A DNA stretch of 64,000 nt from Saccharopolyspora indica (GCF_027853965.1 NZ_JAQGLB010000002.1:248001-312000); one strand, 5' to 3'; shown: positions 15,144 to 26,121, counted from the stretch's first letter. The notes: generated from the sequence alone by a model not told the origin. Program-made: numbers and translations.

Positions 15144-16547
15144 ATGGGAAAAACGCTCGCGGAGAAGGTTTGGGATGCGCACATCGTGCGCCGCGGTGAG
15201 GGGCACGAGCCGGACCTGCTCTACATCGATCTCCACCTGGTGCACGAGGTCACCAGTCCGCAGGCCTTCGAGGGGCTGCGGCTGGCCGGCCGCCCGGTGC
15301 GCCGCCCCGACCTGACGCTGGCCACCGAAGACCACAACGTGCCCACCACCGGGATCGACCTGCCGATCGCCGACCCGGTGTCGCGCACCCAGGTCGAGAC
15401 CTTGCGCAAGAACTGCGCGGAATTCGGCATCCGGCTGCACCCGATGGGCGACGCCGAGCAGGGCATCGTGCACGTCGTCGGCCCGCAGCTCGGGCTGACC
15501 CAGCCCGGCACCACGGTGGTCTGCGGCGACAGCCACACCTCGACGCACGGCGCGTTCGGCGCGCTGGCCTTCGGCATCGGCACTTCCGAGGTCGAGCACG
15601 TGCTGGCCACCCAGACGCTGCCGCTGAAGCCGTTCAAGACCATGGCCATCAACATCGATGGCGCGCTGCGTCCGGGAGTGACCAGCAAGGACGTGATCCT
15701 GGCCGTGATCGCCAAGATCGGCACCGGCGGCGGGCAGGGCTACGTGCTGGAGTACCGCGGCGAAGCGATCCGGCAGCTGTCCATGGAAGCCCGCATGACG
15801 ATCTGCAACATGTCGATCGAGGCGGGCGCGCGGGCGGGCATGATCGCGCCGGACGAAACGACTTTCGAGTACCTGAAGGGGCGTCCGCACGCCCCCGAGG
15901 GCGCCGAGTGGGACGCCGCCGTCGAGTACTGGCGGACGCTGCGCACCGACGACGACGCCACTTTCGACGCAGAGGTCACGCTCAACGCCGATGAGCTCAC
16001 GCCTTTCGTCACCTGGGGCACCAACCCGGGCCAGGGCCTGCCGCTGGGCGAGCGGGTGCCGGACCCGGAGCGGATCGCCGACGAGGGCGAGCGCTTCGCC
16101 GCGGAGAAGGCGTTGGCCTACATGGGCCTGGAGCCGGGCACGCCGCTGCGCGAGGTCTCGGTCGACACCGTGTTCCTGGGCTCGTGCACCAACGGCCGCA
16201 TCGAGGACCTGCGCGCCGCCGCCGACGTCCTGAAGGGCCGCAAGGTGGCGCAGGACGTCCGGATGCTGGTGGTGCCGGGCTCGATGAAGGTCCGGGTGCA
16301 GGCGGAGTCCGAGGGGCTGCACGAGGTTTTCACTGCCGCGGGCGCGGAATGGCGTTCGGCCGGTTGTTCGATGTGCCTGGGCATGAACCCGGACCAGCTC
16401 ACCCCCGGCGAGCGCAGCGCGTCGACCTCCAACCGCAACTTCGAGGGCAGGCAGGGCAAGGGCGGCCGCACCCACCTGGTCTCCCCGCTCGTCGCCGCGG
16501 CCACGGCCGTGCGCGGCACCCTGTCCTCGCCCGAAGACCTCGACTGA
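15144..16547 (+). CDS. leuC: 3-isopropylmalate dehydratase, large subunit
   Basis: A 467-residue aconitase-family protein. With LeuD it isomerises 2-isopropylmalate to 3-isopropylmalate. The three cysteines that bind the 4Fe-4S cluster are visible: C348 ([11 protein letters not shown]) and C408 and C411 ([10 protein letters not shown]). The substrate-site segment [19 protein letters not shown] is present. ATG at 15144 has GGGAG 5 bases upstream; the earlier in-frame GTG at 15096 lies in the operator region. leuD follows after 25 bases, so the two subunits are one operon, likely controlled by the divergent ndgR. Confidence 0.97.
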   Translation: MGKTLAEKVWDAHIVRRGEGHEPDLLYIDLHLVHEVTSPQAFEGLRLAGRPVRRPDLTLATEDHNVPTTGIDLPIADPVSRTQVETLRKNCAEFGIRLHPMGDAEQGIVHVVGPQLGLTQPGTTVVCGDSHTSTHGAFGALAFGIGTSEVEHVLATQTLPLKPFKTMAINIDGALRPGVTSKDVILAVIAKIGTGGGQGYVLEYRGEAIRQLSMEARMTICNMSIEAGARAGMIAPDETTFEYLKGRPHAPEGAEWDAAVEYWRTLRTDDDATFDAEVTLNADELTPFVTWGTNPGQGLPLGERVPDPERIADEGERFAAEKALAYMGLEPGTPLREVSVDTVFLGSCTNGRIEDLRAAADVLKGRKVAQDVRMLVVPGSMKVRVQAESEGLHEVFTAAGAEWRSAGCSMCLGMNPDQLTPGERSASTSNRNFEGRQGKGGRTHLVSPLVAAATAVRGTLSSPEDLD

Positions 16548-16572
16548 AACCCACCCACCAGGAGCAGTGACG

Positions 16573-17175
16573 ATGGAACCGTTCAAGACGCACACCGGGG
16601 TCGGCGTCCCGCTGCGCCGGTCCAACGTGGACACCGACCAGATCATCCCGGCGGTCTACCTCAAGCGGGTCTCGCGGACCGGCTTCGAGGACGCCCTGTT
16701 CGCCGCCTGGCGGGGCGACGAGGACTTCATCCTCAACCAGGAGCCGTTCCGCGCCGGCAGCGTGCTGGTGGCCGGGCCCGACTTCGGCACCGGCTCCTCC
16801 CGCGAGCACGCCGTGTGGGCGCTGAAGGACTACGGCTTCCGGGTGGTCATCTCCAGCCGCTTCGCCGACATCTTCCGCGGCAATTCGGGCAAGCAGGGGC
16901 TGCTGGCGGCCCAGTGCGAGCAGTCCGATGTGGAACTGCTGTGGAAGCTGCTGGAGAACGAGCCCGGTACCGCCGTGACGGTGGATCTGGAGCAACGGAC
17001 CGTGCACGCCAAGGATCTCACCGTGGCGTTCAGCATCGACGACTACACCCGCTGGCGGCTGCTGGAGGGCCTCGACGACATCGGGCTGACCCTGCGGCAC
17101 GCCGAGACGATCGACACTTTTGAGCGGGCGCGGCCCGGCTTCAAGCCCGCCACGCTGCCCGCTCCGGCAGGCTGA
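16573..17175 (+). CDS. leuD: 3-isopropylmalate dehydratase, small subunit
   Basis: A 200-residue swivel-domain subunit that completes the LeuCD enzyme. The N-terminus [20 protein letters not shown] and the segment [18 protein letters not shown] are diagnostic. The ATG at 16573 is preferred to the GTG at 16567 because AGGAG lies 8 bases upstream and the protein then begins as mycobacterial LeuD does. Length is normal. It is the last gene of the leuCD operon; a large hairpin follows. Confidence 0.97.
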   Translation: MEPFKTHTGVGVPLRRSNVDTDQIIPAVYLKRVSRTGFEDALFAAWRGDEDFILNQEPFRAGSVLVAGPDFGTGSSREHAVWALKDYGFRVVISSRFADIFRGNSGKQGLLAAQCEQSDVELLWKLLENEPGTAVTVDLEQRTVHAKDLTVAFSIDDYTRWRLLEGLDDIGLTLRHAETIDTFERARPGFKPATLPAPAG

Positions 17176-17184
17176 CAGCGGCAC

Positions 17185-17236
17185 CCCCGGGTGGCGGATT
17201 CCTTCTGCTGCGCAAGGAGAATCCCGTCACCCGGGG
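17185..17236 (+). terminator. Large hairpin after leuD
   Basis: Outer stem CCCCGGGTG/CACCCGGGG (17185-17193 and 17228-17236), with inner pairing of GGATTCCTT-type sequence to AAGGAGAATCC around a 9-base loop. There is no T-run. A small palindrome CAACTG-AA-CAGTTG follows at 17239-17252, possibly part of hup regulation. Confidence 0.6.
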
Positions 17237-17407
17237 CACAACTGAACAGTTGCTCCACGAGCACATCGGCCCCGTTGCCCGGAGACGAATGCCCGCGCCC
17301 TGAACGAAAAAATGGGGCGTGGCGATTGGCATTTGTTTATCCGGGGCTTTACCGTTGACATTGAGTCGGCCCAACGGGGCCGTTGTTGTGTCCTGGGAGG
17401 GACTGAA

Positions 17408-18106
17408 GTGAACAAGGCCCAACTCATCGAGGCTCTGGCAGAACGCCTCGGAGACAAGAAGACCGCCAGCCAGGCTGTGGAAAACGTCGTGGACATCATC
17501 GTTCGCAACGTCAACAAAGGCGAGAAGGTCAACATCACCGGCTTCGGGGTTTTCGAGAAGCGGGCCCGCGCCGCTCGTACCGCTCGCAACCCGCGCACCG
17601 GTGAGTCCGTGAAGGTCAAGAAGACCAACGTTCCCGCCTTCCGCGCCGGCACCCAGTTCAAGGAAGTCGTGGGCGGCCAGCGGAAACTGCCGCGCCAGTC
17701 CTCGGTCAAGGCGGCCACCACCCGCGGTGCCACCACCCGGACCGCGACCGCCACCAAGGCTGCCGCCGGCACCAAGGCCAAGGCCACCGCCACGCGCGCC
17801 ACCGCGACCAAGACCGCCGGTCGCACGACCGCGAAGGCCGCCACCACCAAGGCGACCGCGACCAAGGCCGCGCCGAAGGCCGCCGCCAAGGCGACCGCGA
17901 CCAAGGCCGCGCCGAAGCGGGCCACCAAGGCCACCACGGCCAAGGCGACTCCGGCCAAGGCGACCACCGCCAAGGCGACTCCGGCGAAGGCCACCACCAA
18001 GCGGACGAGCACCGCCAAGGCCAGCACCGCCAAGACGACCGCGGCCAAGACGACCCGTCCGGCGACCAAGAAGGCGACGACCACTCGCAAGTCCACCAAG
18101 AAGTGA
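17408..18106 (+). CDS. hup: HU-family nucleoid protein with histone H1-like tail
   Basis: A 232-residue protein. Residues 1 to about 95 form a standard HU DNA-binding domain ([19 protein letters not shown], later [21 protein letters not shown]). The remaining ~135 residues are a low-complexity Lys/Ala/Thr tail built from [11 protein letters not shown] and [14 protein letters not shown] units, like actinobacterial HupB/HupS. Such tails add DNA binding and compaction and are targets for acetylation in mycobacteria. The GTG at 17408 has GGGAGGGA 5 bases upstream. The position after leuCD and before mutT1/ppk is conserved in actinobacteria. Confidence 0.95.
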   Translation: MNKAQLIEALAERLGDKKTASQAVENVVDIIVRNVNKGEKVNITGFGVFEKRARAARTARNPRTGESVKVKKTNVPAFRAGTQFKEVVGGQRKLPRQSSVKAATTRGATTRTATATKAAAGTKAKATATRATATKTAGRTTAKAATTKATATKAAPKAAAKATATKAAPKRATKATTAKATPAKATTAKATPAKATTKRTSTAKASTAKTTAAKTTRPATKKATTTRKSTKK

Positions 18107-18190
18107 GTGCTCGCCCCAGCAGCGAGCACCAGTGGACCGAGCGGGCGGTCATCTGACCCGGACACCGGGACGAGGTGCCGCCCGCTCTTC
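18107..18190 (+). terminator. Double hairpin terminator of hup
   Basis: Two stems in series: GTGCTCGC/GCGAGCAC (18107-18114 and 18122-18129), starting at the base after the stop codon, and GAGCGGGCGG/CCGCCCGCTC (18139-18148 and 18178-18187), then TTC. Confidence 0.75.
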
Positions 18191-18563
18191 GGCCAGGTTG
18201 CCCCCCGACCGCCTGCGGCGGGGAGGCGATTCCGCCGACGTGCGCGGCGTCCGCACACCGACGCCCGCTCGTGGTGCAAACGGGGTTGAGCGGGCCGTAG
18301 CCGCCGGAAAACCGGTCAGCTGCGCCCTGCCACCCGGTGGGCGGCGCGCAACGCCCACATGGCGCGATCAGCGCCGAACAGCGGTGCGCAGCCGCTGAAT
18401 TCCGGAGCCGGGGCGTCGGCGAACCGGACGCCGACGCATCCGACCCCGAAACCGGACGGATGAACTTCCCCCGGGAAACCGTGCCCGGCGGCGCGAGCAG
18501 CGCCCGCCCGGCAATGCGGTTGTCCGGGCGAACGCCGCTTCCGGCCCGGACCCCGTTGAGAGT
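18191..18563. other. Gap without recognisable gene
   Basis: GC-rich sequence between the hup terminators and the dispersed element at 18564. No reading frame with a start signal, no RNA gene and no repeat of the three local families was recognised. Confidence 0.5.
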
Positions 18564-18778
18564 CTGTCGGCGAATGCCGTCCGCGCCTGTGCAAGCGGCG
18601 GCAGCCGCTTTGACCACCTCAGCAAAGCAACCACCGGCGGGTTCTGAGTGCTTTCCTGGCGAGCACGGCCCCTCCGCCGTGCATTCGGTCATACATCAGG
18701 AGGGGCACCCGCAGTCCGGGGAAGCACTCAGGTTCCGCCAAGCGACCACCTGAGCAACGCAACCACCAACAGGCATTC
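18564..18778 (-). repeat. Family-3 hairpin element, copy A (full length)
   Basis: Read on the minus strand, this 215-bp stretch aligns almost end to end with copy D (52954-53168). The core hairpin (18644-18731) has arms CTGAGTGCTTCCCCGG and CCAGGAAAGCACTCAG, an inner stem GCCCCTCC/GGAGGGGC, and the invariant loop sequence TGATGTATG. On the minus strand it begins at the TGA stop codon of mutT1, as copy D begins at the TGA of coaD. It contains no gene. Confidence 0.85.
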
Positions 18779-19760
18779 AGGCGATCGGGTCCGGGAGGTA
18801 GTTCGCGGCCGCCAGGCGCAGCGGCGCGGCGCCGTTGTCGCCCGCCGCGCGGCGGAACGTCAGGGTCCAGACGCTGCCCTTGCGGCTGGCCACCTCGCCC
18901 AGCCCGGTCACCCCGCCGGAATCCGCCAGCCGGGTCACCAGGTCCGGGATCACGCCGCCCTGGCTGCACACCAGCGCCGGCCCGGTTCCGGCCGCCACCC
19001 GCAGCATCCGCGCCACGGCCGCGTCCGGGTCGGCGAGATAGCCCTCCTCGGAGAACAGCGGCTCGGTCCCGATCCGCGTTCCCAGGTCCGCCGCGATGGG
19101 CGCCACCGTTTGCTCGCAGCGCAGTCGCGGCGCGGAATAGACCCGGACCGGCCCGAACAGCGGCAGCAGTGAATGCAATGCGTCGCGCTGCCGCTGTCCC
19201 GCTTCGGTGAGCGGGCGCAGCACGTCGTCACCGGACCAATCGGATCGCTTGCCCGCTTTGGCGTGCCGGACGAGCAATACCGTCGGCGATTCCGCGGGCA
19301 ATTGCTCGAAGGCGTCCAGCACCCGCCCGTCGTGCGGATAGCTGACCAGTTCGCGCGCTTCGGCGACGGGCAGCCAGCGGAGTTCGTCCACTTCGTCGTT
19401 GCGGGCGAAGGAGCCGCCGCCGGCGCGGGCGGCGAAGTAGTCCACGACCTTCGGCGCGGTTCCGCCCGGGGCCGGGACGTCGTAGCCGATCCGGGTGAGG
19501 AAGCGGGAGAGCACGCAGGAGAACCCGGTCTCCTCGGCGACCTCGCGGGCCGCCGCGTGCGCGGGCAGCTCACCGGGATCGAGCTTGCCCTTCGGCAGCG
19601 ACCAGTCGTCGTAGCGGGGGCGGTGCACCACCGCCACCTCCGGGCCGCCCGTGCCGTCGCGCCACAGCACCGCACCGGCGGCGCGCACGGTTCGGCCCGG
19701 AGCATCAGTCGGTTCGCCGTCGATCTGTTCGGTAGCCGGCTGGTTCTCGGTCACGCTCAT
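18777..19760 (-). CDS. mutT1: MutT1-like Nudix hydrolase with C-terminal histidine phosphatase domain
   Basis: A 327-residue two-domain protein. The N-terminal Nudix domain has its box at residues 58-79 (from GKLDPGE to REVAEETG). From about residue 160 a SixA-type histidine phosphatase domain follows, with the RHA motif at 165-167 (VLLVRHAKAG). Mycobacterial MutT1 has the same architecture and removes oxidised guanine nucleotides and diadenosine polyphosphates. It lies 39 bases downstream of ppk on the same strand, so the two are probably co-transcribed. Its stop codon is the first codon of repeat element copy A. Confidence 0.88.
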   Translation of the reverse strand: MSVTENQPATEQIDGEPTDAPGRTVRAAGAVLWRDGTGGPEVAVVHRPRYDDWSLPKGKLDPGELPAHAAAREVAEETGFSCVLSRFLTRIGYDVPAPGGTAPKVVDYFAARAGGGSFARNDEVDELRWLPVAEARELVSYPHDGRVLDAFEQLPAESPTVLLVRHAKAGKRSDWSGDDVLRPLTEAGQRQRDALHSLLPLFGPVRVYSAPRLRCEQTVAPIAADLGTRIGTEPLFSEEGYLADPDAAVARMLRVAAGTGPALVCSQGGVIPDLVTRLADSGGVTGLGEVASRKGSVWTLTFRRAAGDNGAAPLRLAAANYLPDPIA

Positions 19761-19799
19761 CGTCCTAAAGCACTCTCGGCGTTCGGTCCGTCAAACTGC

Positions 19800-22088
19800 C
19801 TACGAGACCTTCGCCCCGTGCATGCGCAACATCTCCACCTGGTGGTCGCGGACCTGCTCACCGCTGCGCGGCGAGGCCTCCCAGTCGCCCTTGGCGTTGA
19901 GCACCCAGCAGCGCGTCGACGGGTGCAGCGCGGAGTCGAGCATCGCGTTCAGCTGGGCGGTCAGCTTCGGATCGGTGACCCGGACCTGGGTTTCGATCCG
20001 GCGGTCCAGGTTCCGGTGCATCATGTCGGCGCTGCCGAACCAGTGCTCGTCGATCCCGGTGAAGTGGAACACCCGGGAGTGCTCCAGGAACCGGCCCAGG
20101 ATGGAGCGCACCTCGATGTTCTCGCTGAGGCCCTCCACGCCCGCCTTGAGCGAGCAGATGCCGCGCACCACGACCTGGACCGGCACACCGGCCAGCGAAG
20201 CCCGGTACAGGGCGTCGATGATCTGCTCGTCGACCAGCGAGTTCACCTTCATCCGGATGCCGCACGGCAGGCCCTGCCGGGACCGCTCGATCTCGGCGTC
20301 CACCCGGTCCACGATGCCGTTGCGGATGCCCTGCGGGGACACCAGGATCCGGCGGTACTCGCCGTGCCGGGCGTAGCCGGTGAGCACGTTGAACAGGTCG
20401 GTGAGGTCGGCGCCGATCTCCGGGGAAGCGGTCAGCAGCCCCAGGTCCTCGTAGATCCGCGCGGTCTTCGGGTTGTAGTTGCCGGTGCCCAGGTGGCAGT
20501 AGCGGCGGATGGTGGAGCCCTCCTGGCGCACCACCAGCGCGGTCTTGCAGTGCGTCTTCAGCCCGACCAGGCCGTAGACCACGTGCACCCCGGCGCGTTC
20601 CAGGGTGCGCGCCCACTGGATGTTCGCCTGCTCGTCGAAGCGGGCCTTGAGCTCCACCAGCGCGACGACCTGCTTGCCGGCCTCGGCGGCGTCGATGAGC
20701 GCGTTGACGATCGGCGAGTCACCGGAGGTCCGGTACAGCGTCTGCTTGATGGCCAGCACGTGCGGGTCGGCGGCGGCCTGCTCGATGAACCGCTGCACCG
20801 AGGTGGAGAACGAGTCGTAGGGGTGGTGCACCAGCACGTCGCCCTCGCGCAGCGTGGAGAAGATGCTCTTGGGCGTCTGGCCCTCGGCGAAGGCCGGGTG
20901 CGTCGCGGGCACGAACGGCGCTTCCTTGAGGTCCGGCCGGTGCAGCCGGTCCAGCTGGAACAGGCAGGACAGGTCCAGCAGGCCCTTGACCTCCACCACG
21001 TCGTGCTGGTCGACCTCCAGCTCGCGCAGCAGGAGCTCGAGCATGTTCTCGCTCATCGTGTCGGTGACTTCCAGCCGCACCGGCGGCCCGAAGCGGCGGC
21101 GCGCTAGTTCCCGTTCCATGGCCTGCAGGAGGTCCTCGTCGCGGTCCTCCTCGACCTCCAGGTCGGCGTTGCGGGTGACCCGGAAGATGTGGTGCTCGGC
21201 GACCCGCATGCCGGGGAAGAGCTTGTCCAGGTGCGCGGCGATGAGCTCTTCCAGCGGCAGGAAGGTGGCGCGCTCGGTCTCCCGGTCGGATTCCACCCGG
21301 ATCAGCCGCGGCACGTTGTCCGGCACCTTCACCCTGGCGAAGCGCCGCAGCCCGGCGTCCGGGTCGGCGACGGTGACCGCGAGGTTCAGCGACAGCCCGG
21401 AGATGTACGGGAACGGGTGCGCCGGGTCGACCGCGAGCGGCGTGAGGACCGGGAAGATGTGGTCCTCGAAGTAGCGGGTGAGCTTCTGCTGGTCGGGCGT
21501 CTCCAGCTCCGACCAGTTCTGGATGCGGACGCCGTGCGCCTCGAGCTCGGGCAGCAGCTCGTCGAGGAAGACCCGGCTCAGCTTCTCCACCAGGTCCTGG
21601 TTGCGGGCCGCGATGCGGGTCAGCTGCTCGTGCGGGCTGAGCCCGTCGGCGCTGCGCACCGACAGCCCGGTCTCCTCGCGGCGCTTCAGGCCCGCGACGC
21701 GCACCATGTAGAACTCGTCCAGGTTGGACGCGAAGATCGCGAGGAACTTCGCGCGCTCCAGCACCGGCTGCGACGTGTCCTCGGCGATGGCCAGCACCCG
21801 GGCGTTGAAGTCGAGCCAGGACAGCTCGCGGTTGAGGTAGCGGTCCTCGGGCAGGTCGGTGGAGGCCGCCGCGCGCGTCACCGCGGGTGGTGCGGAGGGG
21901 ACGCGGGCACCTTCGGTGTTCGTGCCGCCGTTTCGCCGCGGCGCCGCCGGGGTGGTGGCGGCGCTGGGATCACCGGCACTCCGCGCCTGGCGCGGGGCGC
22001 GACGGGTGGACCGGCCACTGGTGCTTCGCTTGGCGGGCTTCTCGGCCCGGCCGGTGCTGTCGGTGCTCACCCGCCCATTGTCGCTCAT
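19800..22088 (-). CDS. ppk: Polyphosphate kinase 1
   Basis: A 762-residue PPK1. It makes polyphosphate reversibly from ATP. After a low-complexity N-terminal extension of about 75 residues (Arg/Ala/Ser/Pro-rich), the PPK N domain starts at [19 protein letters not shown]. The catalytic His is H532 in [12 protein letters not shown] second conserved His lies in [12 protein letters not shown]. Length is normal once the extension is counted. The extension is poorly conserved in the family, so a shorter start cannot be excluded. Polyphosphate and nucleotide-cleaning MutT1 as neighbours is a conserved actinobacterial arrangement. Confidence 0.95.
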   Translation of the reverse strand: MSDNGRVSTDSTGRAEKPAKRSTSGRSTRRAPRQARSAGDPSAATTPAAPRRNGGTNTEGARVPSAPPAVTRAAASTDLPEDRYLNRELSWLDFNARVLAIAEDTSQPVLERAKFLAIFASNLDEFYMVRVAGLKRREETGLSVRSADGLSPHEQLTRIAARNQDLVEKLSRVFLDELLPELEAHGVRIQNWSELETPDQQKLTRYFEDHIFPVLTPLAVDPAHPFPYISGLSLNLAVTVADPDAGLRRFARVKVPDNVPRLIRVESDRETERATFLPLEELIAAHLDKLFPGMRVAEHHIFRVTRNADLEVEEDRDEDLLQAMERELARRRFGPPVRLEVTDTMSENMLELLLRELEVDQHDVVEVKGLLDLSCLFQLDRLHRPDLKEAPFVPATHPAFAEGQTPKSIFSTLREGDVLVHHPYDSFSTSVQRFIEQAAADPHVLAIKQTLYRTSGDSPIVNALIDAAEAGKQVVALVELKARFDEQANIQWARTLERAGVHVVYGLVGLKTHCKTALVVRQEGSTIRRYCHLGTGNYNPKTARIYEDLGLLTASPEIGADLTDLFNVLTGYARHGEYRRILVSPQGIRNGIVDRVDAEIERSRQGLPCGIRMKVNSLVDEQIIDALYRASLAGVPVQVVVRGICSLKAGVEGLSENIEVRSILGRFLEHSRVFHFTGIDEHWFGSADMMHRNLDRRIETQVRVTDPKLTAQLNAMLDSALHPSTRCWVLNAKGDWEASPRSGEQVRDHQVEMLRMHGAKVS

Positions 22089-22253
22089 CGAACCGGTTCA
22101 GCCGATGTCTGTGAAAAGAGTTCATGGTCGTTTCGCGTTGTCGTCGTTCCCACTCCCGCGGATTCCCGCGGGAAGTGGTTTCCGCCACCCGGCGCGGCCG
22201 GGCGGCGATCGGCACCGATGCTTAGGCCGAGCGCCTGTTTCGGCAGGTGATGG

Positions 22254-22299
22254 CCCGTGAGCGTTTTGTGGTGCTATGACCCCCCAAAACACTCACGGG
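22254..22299. repeat. CCCGTGAG-family palindrome, copy 1
   Basis: A 46-bp imperfect palindrome between ppk and fbiD: left arm CCCGTGAGCGTTTTGTGG, right arm CCCAAAACACTCACGGG, with a GCTATG core. The same sequence type occurs at 39489, 60794 and 63137. Confidence 0.8.
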
Positions 22300-22344
22300 A
22301 ACTGAGCAGGGGGAACGGAGCCGATATCGGTGCTGCGCCGGGCG

Positions 22345-23007
22345 CTAGGCGATCGCTGCCTTGGTGCGCGGGCCGAGACCGAGGGCGGTCGCGGTGCGCA
22401 GGTCGGCTTCGGTGTCGACGTCGCAGCGCAGCGAGTCCCACGGGCCGAGGAGCGGTTTCGCGCCGGATTCGGCGTGCGCGCCGGCCGAACCGGAGCCGAA
22501 GCGCGGGTCGAGCGGGCGCCCCGGCGCGGCCAGCAGCAGCGTGGTGCCGGTGCCGTGGTGGTCCGGGCAGAACGAGCGGTCCGCCCCGGCCGAGCGGATC
22601 GCCGCCGCGAGGTCGTCCGGCCGGAGCGCGGGCAGATCCGCTTGCAGCGCCCCGACCCTGGACACCCGCGACCGGAGCGCGGCGTCGCCGTGCCGCAGCG
22701 CCGCGTTGAGCCCTGCTGCCGGGACGTCCGCGAGCACCTCCACGCCCGCGGCGGTGAACTCGGCGGTCAACGCCGGATCGGAGGTGATCACGACGACACC
22801 GGCCACTCCGTCGGCGCGCCGCGCGGCGGCCACTGTGTCCAACGCCACGGCCATGACCAGCTCGGCGTGCGCCGCCGGGTGGCGCGCGCCCTCGCCGAGC
22901 AGCCGCGACTTGGCGAGGTGCAGCGGCTTGATCGGGACGATGAGGTGCACCGCAGGGCAGTCCTGCTGCGAGAACCGGCGGTCCGGCCGGTCGTTGTTGG
23001 CGGTCAC
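22345..23007 (-). CDS. fbiD: Phosphoenolpyruvate/2-phospholactate guanylyltransferase (F420 synthesis)
   Basis: A 220-residue member of the CofC/FbiD nucleotidyltransferase family, which activates phosphoenolpyruvate (or 2-phospholactate) with GTP in coenzyme F420 synthesis. VHLIVPIKPLHLAKSRL near the N-terminus and ALQADLPALRPDDL in the middle are the characteristic segments. GTG at 23007 follows GGAGG, though spacing is only one base; GTG about 27 codons later is an alternative. It is divergent from plsC. The symbol cofC is also in use. Location between ppk and gpsA matches Mycobacterium tuberculosis, where FbiD was assigned to Rv2983. Confidence 0.88.
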   Translation of the reverse strand: MTANNDRPDRRFSQQDCPAVHLIVPIKPLHLAKSRLLGEGARHPAAHAELVMAVALDTVAAARRADGVAGVVVITSDPALTAEFTAAGVEVLADVPAAGLNAALRHGDAALRSRVSRVGALQADLPALRPDDLAAAIRSAGADRSFCPDHHGTGTTLLLAAPGRPLDPRFGSGSAGAHAESGAKPLLGPWDSLRCDVDTEADLRTATALGLGPRTKAAIA

Positions 23008-23119
23008 GCCTCCATCTTCCCGGCACGCCCGACGCGGCCGCGGAACCGACTCGTTGCCGGGACCCGGGCCGGGGCGGGGTAACTTTGCGGGCGCTCGCGA
23101 GGAGAGATGAGGAGATGCC

Positions 23120-23896
23120 GTGGCGGAACCGAAGAGCCTCCGGCGCCAGCGGAGGCAGAGCAGCGAGAAGGCGCGGGGCATGGGCAAGTTCTGGCTCGGC
23201 CTGGCGCGCGCGGTGTTCTACCCGCTGACCGGTGCGCTGGCCCGCACCGAGGTGCGCGGGCTGGAGAACATCCCGGCCGACGGACCGGCGCTGCTGGTGC
23301 TCAACCACGTCTCCCACCTGGACCCGGTGTTCGACGCGGTCACCGTGCACCGCGCCGCGCGGGTGCCGCGCTTCCTGGCCAAGCACACCCTGTGGAACGT
23401 CCCGGTGCTCAAGAACGTGCTGGTCGGCGTGGAGCAGATCCCGGTCTACCGCGGCACCGCCGACGCGCAGAAGAGCCTGCGGGACGCGCACCAGGCGCTG
23501 GAGCGCGGCAAGACGATCGTGATCTACCCGGACGGCACCATCACCAAGGATCCCGACGGCTGGCCGATGACGCCGAAGGTCGGGGTGGCCCGGTTGGCGC
23601 TGGCCCACGACATCCCGGTGATCCCGGCGGCCCGCTGGGGCACCAAGGACGTCTACGACCACTACGAGAAGCGCTTCCGCCCGTTCCCGCGCAAGACGGT
23701 GAAGTTCGTCTTCGGCGAGCCGTTGGACCTCTCGGCCTACCGCGGCATGGAGCACGACGGGCAGGCGCTGCGCGAGGTCACCCACCTGGCCATGAACCGG
23801 GTGCGGGACCTGCTCGGCGAGATCCGCGGCGAGGAACCGCCCGCCGAGTTCTACAGCTCCGCGCGCAAGAAGCGGGGTGACGATGGCGCGGCCTGA
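23120..23896 (+). CDS. plsC: 1-acyl-sn-glycerol-3-phosphate acyltransferase family protein
   Basis: A 258-residue PlsC-type acyltransferase. The catalytic HX4D motif is NHVSHLDPV (H63-D68); a YPDGTITKD stretch takes the place of the usual EGTRS block, and [16 protein letters not shown] carries the fourth motif. It transfers an acyl group to lysophosphatidate in membrane lipid synthesis. A basic, amphipathic N-terminus ([16 protein letters not shown]) suggests peripheral membrane attachment. The GTG at 23120 follows AGGAG. It overlaps gpsA by 14 bases; GpsA makes the glycerol-3-phosphate backbone, so the pair forms a small phospholipid operon. Confidence 0.88.
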   Translation: MAEPKSLRRQRRQSSEKARGMGKFWLGLARAVFYPLTGALARTEVRGLENIPADGPALLVLNHVSHLDPVFDAVTVHRAARVPRFLAKHTLWNVPVLKNVLVGVEQIPVYRGTADAQKSLRDAHQALERGKTIVIYPDGTITKDPDGWPMTPKVGVARLALAHDIPVIPAARWGTKDVYDHYEKRFRPFPRKTVKFVFGEPLDLSAYRGMEHDGQALREVTHLAMNRVRDLLGEIRGEEPPAEFYSSARKKRGDDGAA

Positions 23897-24890
23897 GCGG
23901 ATCGCGGTGCTCGGCGCGGGTTCCTGGGGCACCACCTTCGCCAAGGTCCTCGCCGATGCGGGCAGCGACGTCGTCCTGTGGGCGCGCCGCGCGGAGGTCG
24001 CCGAGGCGATCAACGAATCCCGCTGCAACACCGGATACCTGCCCGGAGTCCGCCTGCCCGAGTCGTTGCGGGCCACCGACGACGCGGCCGCCGCGGTGCA
24101 CGACGCCGACGTGGTGGTGCTGGCGGTGCCGAGCCAGACGCTGCGCGAGAACCTCGCCGGCTGGCAGCCGCTGCTGCCCGCGGACGCGACGCTGGTGAGC
24201 CTGGCCAAGGGCGTCGAGCTGAGCACCCTGAAGCGGATGAGCGAGGTCATCGGCGAGGTCGCGGACGTGCCGATGGAGCAGGTCGCGGTGGTGTCCGGGC
24301 CGAACCTGGCCAAGGAGATCGCCGCCGAGCAGCCGACCGCGACCGTGGTGGCCTGCGCCGACCACGACCGCGCGATCGCCCTGCAGCACGCCTGCTCCAC
24401 GCCGTACTTCCGGCCGTACACCAACACCGATCTGATCGGCATCGAGATCGCCGGTGCGTGCAAGAACGTGATCGCGCTGGCCTGCGGGATGGCGGTCGGC
24501 CTCGGCTTCGGGCACAACACGATGTCCTCGCTGATCACCCGCGGCCTGGCCGAGACCACGCGGCTGGGCGTCGCGCTCGGCGCCGACCCGATGACCTTCG
24601 CCGGGCTGGCCGGGCTGGGCGATCTGGTGGCCACCTGCATGTCGCCGCTGTCGCGCAACCGGACCTTCGGCGAACGGCTCGGGCGCGGCGAGACCCTGGC
24701 GCAGGCCCAGGAGGCCGCGCACGGCCAGGTCTCCGAGGGCGTGAAGTCGTGCTCGTCGATCCGCCAGCTCGCGGCCCGGCACGGCGTGGAGATGCCGATC
24801 ACGGACGTGGTGCACCGCGTCTGCCACGAAGGCCTCCAACCGGGCCCGGCGGCAGCGGAACTCCTCGGCCGCGAGCGCAAACCGGAGTGA
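23883..24890 (+). CDS. gpsA: Glycerol-3-phosphate dehydrogenase (NAD(P)+)
   Basis: A 335-residue enzyme that reduces dihydroxyacetone phosphate to sn-glycerol-3-phosphate. The N-terminal Rossmann motif is [16 protein letters not shown] (about residues 10-25), and the substrate domain includes [20 protein letters not shown] with the catalytic Lys. The ATG at 23883 is preferred over the GTG at 23877 on ribosome-site spacing. The start overlaps the end of plsC. Confidence 0.95.
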   Translation: MARPERIAVLGAGSWGTTFAKVLADAGSDVVLWARRAEVAEAINESRCNTGYLPGVRLPESLRATDDAAAAVHDADVVVLAVPSQTLRENLAGWQPLLPADATLVSLAKGVELSTLKRMSEVIGEVADVPMEQVAVVSGPNLAKEIAAEQPTATVVACADHDRAIALQHACSTPYFRPYTNTDLIGIEIAGACKNVIALACGMAVGLGFGHNTMSSLITRGLAETTRLGVALGADPMTFAGLAGLGDLVATCMSPLSRNRTFGERLGRGETLAQAQEAAHGQVSEGVKSCSSIRQLAARHGVEMPITDVVHRVCHEGLQPGPAAAELLGRERKPE

Positions 24891-25020
24891 ACGAGAACTT
24901 CCAGGCTCGTTCTCGCCGCCGCAGGTGGCTCGCCGCGACTGCGGTCACCGGCGAAGATGAACAGGTCCGATGGCGGGCGTGGCGATGGAAAACGGCGAAT
25001 CGACTAGGTGAGTGGTGAGC

Positions 25021-26121
25021 ATGTCGGAATTCGGCGACGGCACGCGGTGCGTGCGGGGCGGGCACCCGGAACCGGTCGGCGGAACGCCGATGCTGCCGGG
25101 GCCGGTGTTCGCCGCGCCGTTCCACCTCGGCGAGGACTTCCAGGGCGGGGACTTCTACGGCCGGGCGGGCAATCCCACCTGGCGGGCGCTGGAAGCGGCG
25201 ATCGGCGACCTGGACGGCGGGCACTGCCTGCTGCTGCCCTCGGGCATGGCCGCGATCAGCACCGTGCTGCGCGCGGTCCTGCGCCGCGGTGACGCGCTGG
25301 TCGTGCCCAGCGACGGCTACTACGCGACGCGGAACTTCGTGCGCGACGAGCTCACCGAGCTGGAGCTGGACGTCCGGGAGATCGGCACGCCCGGCCCGTG
25401 GACCGACGACGTCTTCGCCGGAGTCCGCCTGGTGCTGCTGGAAACCCCGTCCAACCCGGGGCTGGACGTGTGCGACATCGCCGAGCTCGCCGAGCGCGCG
25501 CACCGCGCGGGCGCGCTGCTGGCGGTGGACAACACCACGGCGACGCCGCTGGGGCAGCGCCCGCTGGAACTGGGCGCGGACATCGTCATCGCCAGCGACA
25601 CCAAGGCGCTGGCCGGGCACAGCGACCTGCTGATGGGGCACGTGTCGGTGCGCGACCCGGAGCTGGCCGAGCGGCTGGTGCGCGCGCGGACGCTGTCCGG
25701 CGCCATCCCCGGACCGTTCGAGACCTGGCTGGTGCACCGCAGCATGGGCACGCTCGACCTGCGCCTGGCGCGGCAGGCCGAGAACGCCGCCGCGCTCGTC
25801 GCCGCGCTGCGGGAGCACCCCGCGATCACGGGGCTGCGCTGGCCGGGTTCGCCCGGCGACCCGTCGCACGAGCTCGCCCGGCGGCAGATGCGCCGCTGGG
25901 GCGGGGTGTTCCGGTTCGAGCTGCCCGGCGCGGCGGCGGTGGACGAGTTCGTCCGGCGCAGTCGGCTGGTGGTGGCGGCGACCAGCTTCGGCGGCCTGCA
26001 CAGCACCGTCGACCGTCGCGCGCAGTGGGGCGACCCGGTGCCGGAGGGCTTCGTCCGCTTCTCCGCGGGCTGCGAGGACCCGGCGGACCTCGTCGCCGAC
26101 GTCCTCCAAGCCCTCGCCTGA
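25021..26121 (+). CDS. Cystathionine gamma-lyase/synthase family PLP enzyme
   Basis: A 366-residue member of the Cys/Met metabolism PLP family. The PLP lysine is K195 in SDTKALAGHSD. Earlier, GNPTWRALEAAIGDLDGG carries the usual N-terminal motif, and LLETPSNPGLDVCD the active-site loop. These enzymes cleave or form cystathionine and related thioethers. The exact reaction (gamma-lyase, gamma-synthase or homocysteine desulfhydrase) cannot be told from motifs alone. The ATG at 25021 is preferred over two GTG codons just upstream. The next gene downstream is cysteine dioxygenase, so cysteine production followed by oxidation is a plausible link. Confidence 0.82.
   Translation: MSEFGDGTRCVRGGHPEPVGGTPMLPGPVFAAPFHLGEDFQGGDFYGRAGNPTWRALEAAIGDLDGGHCLLLPSGMAAISTVLRAVLRRGDALVVPSDGYYATRNFVRDELTELELDVREIGTPGPWTDDVFAGVRLVLLETPSNPGLDVCDIAELAERAHRAGALLAVDNTTATPLGQRPLELGADIVIASDTKALAGHSDLLMGHVSVRDPELAERLVRARTLSGAIPGPFETWLVHRSMGTLDLRLARQAENAAALVAALREHPAITGLRWPGSPGDPSHELARRQMRRWGGVFRFELPGAAAVDEFVRRSRLVVAATSFGGLHSTVDRRAQWGDPVPEGFVRFSAGCEDPADLVADVLQALA

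Noticed and set aside
18564..18778. Insertion sequence or MITE for the family-3 element
   Set aside because: No transposase and no clear target-site duplication at the two full copies; the covarying internal stem and conserved loop fit a structured element better. Not excluded at genome scale.
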